Source of the DNA: Tenderia sp965602225
GTDB lineage: Bacteria > Pseudomonadota > Gammaproteobacteria > Tenderiales > Tenderiaceae
Reading direction: 5' to 3'
Assembly (NCBI GenBank): GCA_965602225.1
Contig: CBFCYE010000033.1
Location: 1-27,823 of the forward strand
Length of the DNA stretch: 27,823 nucleotides
The notes under the pieces are model-generated. The model was not told the origin of the DNA, did not search any database, and was given only the letters and a program-made list of their open reading frames with translations. Position numbers and translations under genes: made by a program. Positions 7,749-16,700 of the stretch are shown here, piece by piece. Within the stretch, counting starts at the first letter, position 1. Each line of letters opens with the position of its first letter.

Positions 7749-10700
7749 ATGAACCGATCAATTCACAAGATAAATCCAATGCGCCACAACCTGGCCGTGC
7801 TTCTGCTCGCCTTTGTGGTATTGGTTTTCGGTTCCGCTTTTCCTGGGATAAGCTCTGCTGCCACCTATACCGTAACCAAAACCGCAGACACCAACGACGG
7901 CACTTGTGATGCCGATTGTTCTCTACGTGAGGCTGTCGCGGCTGCCACAGTTAGTGCGGGTGAAGATACCGTTCAGGTTCCGGCTGGAACATACGTCCTG
8001 TCTCTTGGACAGATAACCAGCAACAACGGCCTTCTGAATGTTATCGGGGCAGGCTCTGGCACAACGACTATTGATGGCAATAATGCCTCCCGCATCTTTG
8101 ATACTGGCTGGTCAACAGCGGGAATGGCCTTCACCGATATCACCCTTACCCAAGGTGATGCGGGAACTAGCTATGGTGGCTGTGTATGGATGAAAAATCA
8201 AAACATAAGCGTCACCAACAGTGTCTTTTCAAACTGTAAAGGCAAACGTGGTGGTGCGATCTATTCTGATCAAGCTATCACGGTTACTGTCAGTGGCTCT
8301 ACCTTTAGCGGTAACTCAGCTGTTTCCAATGAATCCACGCACGGTGGTGGTGCAATCCAGGCCAAAGAGGTTACCGTTACCAATTCCACCTTCAGTGGCA
8401 ATGCCGCCACAGGAGCAGGCGGAAGGGGTGGAGCAATTTACTCTCCTACTACTCTTTCAATAACCAGCAGTACATTTACCAACAACCAGCTTACTACTGG
8501 GGGTAGTGGTGGTGCAGTATATGCGCTGAGCAATACCACCATAGATACATCAACCTTCACTACAAACTCAAATGCTTCTGGCGGCGGCGGCGCGGTATAT
8601 GTTAATGCGGGCACCCATACCATCACTGATTCAACCTTCACCAGTAACTCATCAACGGGTGATGGTGGTGCGGTTTTCTCTATACCTGATGTTACTGTCG
8701 ATGGGTCAACATTTGATGGCAATAGCAGCTCTGCTGGACTTGGTGGTGCTTTAGCGCGTTACGGTAGCGTTACCGTTACCAACTCCACCTTTAGTGGCAA
8801 TAGCTCAAACTCTGGTGGTGGTGCGATACGCGGTGGTACAACCACCAGTATTAAATACAGCACCTTCTATAATAATAGTTCCACTAGTGGAAACTCAGGT
8901 GGTGCTGTACTTGCCGACACTCTTACTACTGAAGGGAGTATTTATTCAGGCAACACTTCAAATAGCGTGGGTGATCACTGCGGTTGGTCCGGCAAAACAT
9001 CCGCGGGCTACAACATCGACCACGGCGGTTACTGTGGCTTCGCTATACAAACAGGCGACGTAACAACTGACCCTCTTCTCGCTGCCTTAGCTGACAACGG
9101 CGGCCTAACCAAAACACATGCCATCAGTTCCGGCCCAGCAGTTGATGGCGGCCCGGCAAGCTGTACCACAGCAACTGGCAATGTTGACCAACGAGATACT
9201 GTACGCCCACAAGGATCCAACTGTGATATTGGTGCTTACGAAAAAGTAGCAGGGCCTGCATCATATGACGTAACCAAAACAGCCGACACCAACGATGGCA
9301 CCTGTGATGCTGACTGTTCATTACGTGAAGCCATTAAGGCTGCAAACGATTCTGCTGGATTAAATCAGATCAATGTCCCATCGGGCACCTACACCATCAC
9401 CCTTGTGGGTAGTGATGATACCAATGCTCTGGGTGACTTCGATATTACCGATGATGTAAATATTGTCGGTGCGGGTTCAGGCCTAACCATTATCCAAGAA
9501 GGTACCGATCTAGCATCGGCGGTAGATCGTATCTTCCATGTTACCAACAGCAGCGCCGTTACCCTCGAAGCGATGAGGGTTCAGTTTGGTAAGATCACCG
9601 TAGATGGAGGCTGTATCAATGCCGCCAGTGATATCACCATAAATAGCTCGATTATCGATAGCTGTAGCTCTACTGCAAACAGCAGATTTGGTGGTGCCAT
9701 CTATTCAGGTGGCGCGATCACCATGGATAGTTCAACCGTCTCTAACAGTACGGCCGCTCACTATGGGGGAGCGATCTCCTCCTCTGGCGGTACGTTGACC
9801 GATGTCACCTTTACCAACAACCACGTAATTAATGCTCATGGTGGTGCAATCTATAACATAGACAACCTGCTAACCATCAATGGTACTGCCAATACCTTTA
9901 CCAGTAACTATGCACCTGCATCTGCAACTGATTATGGTGGATCCATCTACAGTACCGGTAGCCTGACCATATCGAATGCCAGCTTTACCGGTCGCAGTGG
10001 TACATACGATGCGGGTCGGGGTGGAGCCATCTATTTGCTTGATACTACCGATGTTCTAACCCTTTCAGACAGCTCATTTACCGACTTAGGGGCTGGAAAT
10101 AGCGGTGGTGCCATTCGTATGAGCGGCGGCACCCTGACCAATATCACCTTTACGGACAATAACGCTGGAGCGAGTCATGGTGGTGCGATTGAGAACATTA
10201 CCAATCCACTGACTATTACGGGCACCAATACCTTTGATGGTAACCGTACAAGTACAGCTTGGAGTGATTATGGTGGTTCCATCTACAGTTCGGGTAGCCT
10301 AACAATATCTAACACCACCTTTATCGGCCGCAATGATGGTGCAGCTGATGCGGGTCGGGGTGGTGCCATATATATCGGTGGCGGTACTCTAACTCTATCA
10401 AACAGCTCATTTAGCGACTTTAGATCTACAATTAGCGGTGGTGGTGGTGGGGCTATCTACAGCCTAGTAGGCGGCACAGTCACAAACTCTACATTCAGCA
10501 ACAATTTTGGTGGATCAGCAGGTGGTGGGGCCTTTTTCCAGGAAGTCGGTGCCACCACCATTACAAACGCCACGTTCTATGACAACACTTCGTCGGACGC
10601 CGTTGACGGTGATGCGATCCATAATGCTGGAACCGTAACGCTAGAAAACACCATCGTTGCCAACTCCACTGCCAGTACCACCCTCTGTAAGAGTGTCACC

Positions 10701-13700
10701 TCCGGTGACTACAACCTGCAGTACAACGGCACCTGTTTTACGGCTGGCACCAACGATATTTCTGGGCAGGATCCACAACTAGTGGCACTGGCAGATAACG
10801 GCGGCCCAACCCAAACCCATGCCCTGCCGGCGACAAGCCCCGCCATCGATAGCGGGAACAATACAGCCTGCGCCGCTGCCCCCGTTAGCAACCTGGACCA
10901 ACGCGGTCAAAGCCGTCCGGTTAATGGTGGTACGTCACTGACCTGCGACATGGGAGCCTATGAATATGCCCCAGGTGGGATGAGCAACACCACGGTAGGA
11001 ACCATCACTGCCACAGCAGCCAGCAATACCAGCATTGATGTGAGCATGGGATACACAGGCGATGACAACACCAACAACACCTATACCGTTGATTACAAGC
11101 TTTCATCAGAACCTACGACTTGGACTAACTGGGTAACAGCAGCGGCAAATACAACAAGCCCTTACACCACCACCATCACTGGACTCACTGATGGCGAAAC
11201 CTACGATGTGCGCATGACCTTTAATGATACCGATACAGTAACCGGAACCAACCCCACCACTGTTTCTGATATCGTTTTGCCATCCAACAAAACCACCGTA
11301 GGTGTGGCAACGGCCGTCAGTGGCACCCCAACATCGATCGATGTTTCCATGCCCTACACCGATGACAACAATGGCAATAATACCTACACGGTGGACTACA
11401 AGCTTTCATCGGAACCCACTACATGGACCAATAAGGTGACCGCCGCCACGCATGTGGCCAGCCCTTATCAAGTTAGTATTACCGGCTTATCAACGGGGGT
11501 GTCATATGACGTTCGCGTTACCTACAATGATGCCGACACCGTATCCGGCACCAACCCACAAACCATTACGGGTATCATCCCTAGCGCCACCACCTACACC
11601 GTTACCAAAACAGCTGATACGGATGATGGTACTTGTGATGCTGACTGTTCATTACGTGAAGCGATTGATGCAGCTAACGCCGATACCGATGTAAACATCG
11701 TCTCGGTGCCTGCAGGTACCTATAACATCACCCTGGTGGGTACCGACGACACCAACGCCTTAGGTGACTTTGATATCACCAATCCGGTCAATATTGTTGG
11801 CTCAGGTTCAGGCTTAACCATTATCCAAGAAGGCACCAGTCTTGCGACAGCGGTCAACCGGATCTTCCACGTCACAAACAGCAGTGCTGTCACCATCGAA
11901 GCGGTTACAGTTCAGTTCGGTAAGATCACCGCAACAGGTGGTTGTATCCTTGCTATCAGCGACATCACAATCAAAGATTCCATTGTCGATAGCTGTACCG
12001 CCACCAGCAACCACGGTGGTGCTATCTATTCAGGTGGCGCGGTCACACTGGACAATACAACTGTTTCCAACGGTACTGCCGGCAACCGTGGTGGTGCTAT
12101 ATACACCTTTGGTATGACCATCACCAATGGTGCAACAATCTCAACCAACTACGCTGCTAACTACGGTGGTGGTGTCTTCAACAGTGGTGCTGCAAATGCA
12201 ATTACGGGTGATGGCACCATCACCTTCTCCACCAATACCAATCAGAAAAGCACAAATGATAACGGTGGTGCTATCTACTCAGACGGCAGTATCACTTTTA
12301 CCGGCACCAGTAGTTTCACTGGTAACCAGGCCCTTAATGGTGGAGCAATATTTATCGGCAACACCGCATCCACAGTAACATTGGCCGACACCACCTTTAG
12401 CGGCAACTCTACCCCTGGGGCTGGGGCTGGTCTCTATACCTACGGCTTGCAAATCAACGGTAATGCCAGCTTTGAAAACAATAGTGCCACGGGTGCCGGC
12501 GCAGGTATTTATAGCAAAGGTACAAACCCTGTCTACATTACCGGTACTGCCACTTTTACCAATAATGATACAGGTCTCTCAACCGGTGATAACGGTGGTG
12601 GTATATGGACCGAAGCCGGCAATGTCACGATAGATGGCATTGCCAACTTTACCAACAACGACGCCTTAAATGGTGGGGGCATATTCCTAACCTTAAGCAC
12701 CACCACAGTCACCCTGAATAGCGATGCTACTTTCACTACCAACAACACACCCGGCGCGGGTGCTGGGTTATATACGTATGGTTTAACAGCCTTAGGCAAT
12801 CTTACCCTTACCGGCAATACTGCTACAGGCGCTGGCGCCGGTGTATACAGTTTGGGTGCCAATAATGTTGATATTACTGGCAACCTGAGCATGACCGGCA
12901 ATATCACCGGCAAAAGCACCAATGATAATGGTGGCGGTATTTATTCGGCTTCGGGCAACCTTATTGTCAACGGTTCTGTTACTGCCGATGGCAACGAGGC
13001 ACTCAATGGTGGTGCCATATATCTGGGCGCCGGCTCAACGACCATCTCTGGTGGGGCAAGCTTTATTAATGGCAATGCCGTTCAGCATGCTGGTGCGATC
13101 TACACCTATGGTCTAACAATTAGTGGCGGTACGGGCGCGACCTTTACCAACAATGCCTCAGGTATTGATGGTGGTGCAATCAGAAGTGCCGGAGCTAACC
13201 CTGTCAGTATCGATGGCACGATTGTTTTTGATAATAACGATGCTGGCGCTGCCTCAGCCGAAGATGGTGGCGGCATCTACGCAGAAGGTAACGTCACCCT
13301 GAACCCAACATCAGGCACATCGACTTTTCAAAACGGCCATGCCTGGAATGGTGGTGCCATCTATACCACAGGATCAATCACTGCGACCCGCGGAATCACC
13401 TTCGATACCAATACAGGTGTTAATGTGGGTGGTGCGATCTACGCGGCGGGTGGGGAACTCACCGGTGTGACATTTAGTAACAACAGTGTCACCAACGATG
13501 GTGGTGCGATTTATAACATCACAAACCTATTAACCATTAACGGTTCAGGTAACACCTTCACCAACAACTACGCAGGGTTCTCTAGTAGCGGCAGCGATGA
13601 AGGGGGGGCTATCTATAGCTCAGGCCCACTTACCATCTCTAATGCCGTCTTTACTGCACGTGCGGACCTAGTCGACAGCGCCTATAGCGGTGGCGCCATT

Positions 13701-16700
13701 TCCCTTGTCGATACTGGCGATGTACTCACACTTAACAATGTCAGCTTCGATGACTTTAAAGCTGGCAATGTCGGCGGGGCTATTCGCATGTACGGTGGCA
13801 CGCTGACTGATGTCACCATTACCGACAGTGATGTAACCAACGATGGTGGGGCGATATATAACGCCACCAACGCGCTCACTATCGATGGCACCACAAACAC
13901 ATTCAGCAACAATTTTGCTGGTACAGCCTCAGGCGACCAAGGTGGTGTTATCTACAGCTCTGGGCCGCTTAGCGTTTCCAACACGACCTTTACCGCACGA
14001 GCTGATTTAGTTGACAGTGCCTACGATGGAGGTGCCCTCTTCCTCGCCTCCACCGCCGATCCACTAACGCTTAATAATGTCAGCTTTGATGATTTCAAAG
14101 CAACGAATGTCGGCGGTGCTATTCGCATGTACGGTGGTACGCTGACAGATATCACGATTACCGACAGTGATGTAGTCAATGATGGTGGTGCCATTTTCAA
14201 CAGCACCAACGCCCTTACAATTAACGGTACATCCAACACATTCAGCCGGAATTTCGCTGGCACCGCTTCCGGCGATGTGGGTGGCACAATCGCTAGCGAT
14301 GGCCCACTGACCATCTCGAACGCATCATTTACCGGCAACGGTGATGCAACCGCCGATGCCTACGAAGGTGGTGCCATATTTGTCTACAGTACTGGTGACA
14401 TAATCGATTTTGATAATGTTTCCTTCTCCAACTTTAAAGCAACTAATGTAGGCGGTGCCGTGCGCATGTACGGCGGCACCATGACCAATGTCACATTTAC
14501 TGGCAATAATGTGGCCAATGATGGTGGCGCGATCATCAACAACACCAACGCCCTCATCATCGATGGTACATCCAACACCTTCACTGGAAACTTTGCCGGA
14601 ACCGCAAGTGGTGACGTAGGTGGGGCCATTTACAGTAACGGTGTAACCACGATATCAAATGCAGCCTTTACCGGCCGTAATGATGGCGTTGCCGATGCCT
14701 ATGAAGGTGGTGCTATCCAAGTAGCAGATGCCACCGATGTACTTACTATCAGTAACTCCTCGTTTGCCTCATTCAAGTCCACCAACGTTGGTGGCGCCTT
14801 TCGTATGTATGGTGGTAGCCTAACTGACGTTACCTTCACCGATAATATATCAGCACGGGGTGGTGCAATTTTTAACACAAACGCCGCCGTAAATTTTTAT
14901 GGTGGAAATTTAATTAGCGGTAATACTGCAACAGGATCCAGCGGGGAAGCCGGTGGTGCTGTTTATTCTGGAACTACTCCAGTCACCTTCAATGATGCAG
15001 GTTCAATAGTAAAAGATAATAGCGGTACCGGCAGTGGCGGTGCATTTTATGTTTCATCCACCTTTAACGTTTTGGGTGCAACGGTTTTTGAAAACAACTC
15101 ATCAACCACTGGCGGTGGCGCCTTCATTGCCAAAGGGGGTTCGGTCACAGATTCAAGCTTTACCGGCAATCAGACCACCGCTGGTGTAGGTGGTGGTGCC
15201 TACTTTGTTACCACCGCAGGCACGATCAAAAACTCCACCTTCGTCGGCAATAGTGCTAGTACCAATGGTGGCGCGTTTTACAGTAACGTCGCTGGCAATA
15301 AATTCATCAACAGCACCTTCTCCGCCAACACCTCAAATAATGGTGGCGCAATCTACCATGCCGGTGCTTGTACCATTAAAAACTCAACTTTCTACAACAA
15401 CACCGACACCAGCAACACAGGGCATCACATTGGCTGTGTTGGCGGAACAATCAGTAACTCAATTGTCTATAGCTCACCCACTCCAGGCGCTGGTGAGCTC
15501 TGTTACGGCGTACCCAACGGCACAGACAATCTAAAATTCGGCGACCCAGGCGCATCCGTCTGTGGCACAGCTTCATCAACCAACGACCCACTTCTAAATG
15601 CACTTGCCTATAATGGCGGCCCAACAAAAACCCATGCGCTGCAAGGTACTGGAGATGCGATTGCCACCGGCAACACCACCATTTGTGGTGATGCTGATGT
15701 AAACAGCTTAGATCAGCGCGGAGCGACACGCCCCTCAAACTGTGACCTTGGTGCCTATGAATATGGAGGCAGCGCAGGCGACACAGCAGCTCCCTCCCCC
15801 GTCGCTGATTTGGCAACAGGCGCTGTCACCAGCTCAACTGTTGCACTGTCTTGGACTGCTCCAGGCGATGATTACAGTACAGGCACCGCCACCACCTACG
15901 ATGTACGTTACTCAACATCGCTTATCACTGAAGGTAACTGGGCAAGCGCTACAGCAGCAACTGGCGAAACCGGGCCACAAATAGCGGGGACAACTGAAAA
16001 TTTCACTGTAACCGGATTGACTGGCAGCACACTTTATTACTTCGCTATCAAAACTGAAGATGAAATACCGAATACCAGCATCATTTCCAATATTGACTTT
16101 GCCACTACCAGTGCACCACCGGTAAGCGTTGCCATATCCGGTACGGTCTACACAGATGAAGGCGCTACTACAATTGCCGATGGCGCAACGGTGCGCCTAA
16201 TCGTCAACGGCGCCAGTGTCGGTACCGACACTACCGTTACCGGCACCTACTCCATCAACGCCTCAGTGAGTGCGGCTGATGCCATGATTGTTTATATCGA
16301 TGGTCATGCCAGCGATGGTACAACGGTCACCATTTCAGATAGCAATGCGCTGGCGGGTTTGAATATCTATGCCGACCATTTAATCGTGCGCCACGACAAT
16401 GCCGGCTCACTGACCAATGCAAACATGACCACCGCCTTGGGTGCCTACAGCGATGCCGAGATCCTCTACACCACCGATGGTAGTGACAATCTAACGGTTA
16501 CTGGTGCTGCCACCGAACTCTATGTATGGACTGGTGATACCTATGTGCCAGGCGCCACCATCGACACGGGACACATGGATGTACGCGGCACGCTAGATGC
16601 CGCAGCCAATGCCATCAATGTTTCCGCTAACTGGAATGTGGATGCCGCAGGTGTCTTCACCTCTACCGGGACAGTGACATTCGATGCCACCAGCGGCACC

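Larger units (their letters stand above)
7863..15764 (+). repeat. Three CSLREA...GAYE modules in tandem
   Basis: Protein-level modules run about 7863-9248, 9261-10968 and 11592-15764. Modules 2 and 3 are closest: both continue after CSLREAI with TNALGDFDIT, NIVG-x-GSGLTIIQEGT and RIFHVTNSSAVT in the same order. The first copy is shortest and the third, at nearly 1400 residues, is longest because its beta-helix holds more internal repeats. This points to growth of the gene by duplication of whole modules. Confidence 0.85.

Noticed and set aside
12533..14629. Long open frames on the minus strand opposite the giant gene
   Set aside because: They are Pro/Val-rich antisense shadows of the repetitive GGT/ACC codons, with no start sites or domains.
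8200..15400. CRISPR array or minisatellite suggested by dense DNA repetition
   Set aside because: The repeats have no constant direct repeat with unique spacers; they are in-frame beta-helix rungs and 339-base coding units.
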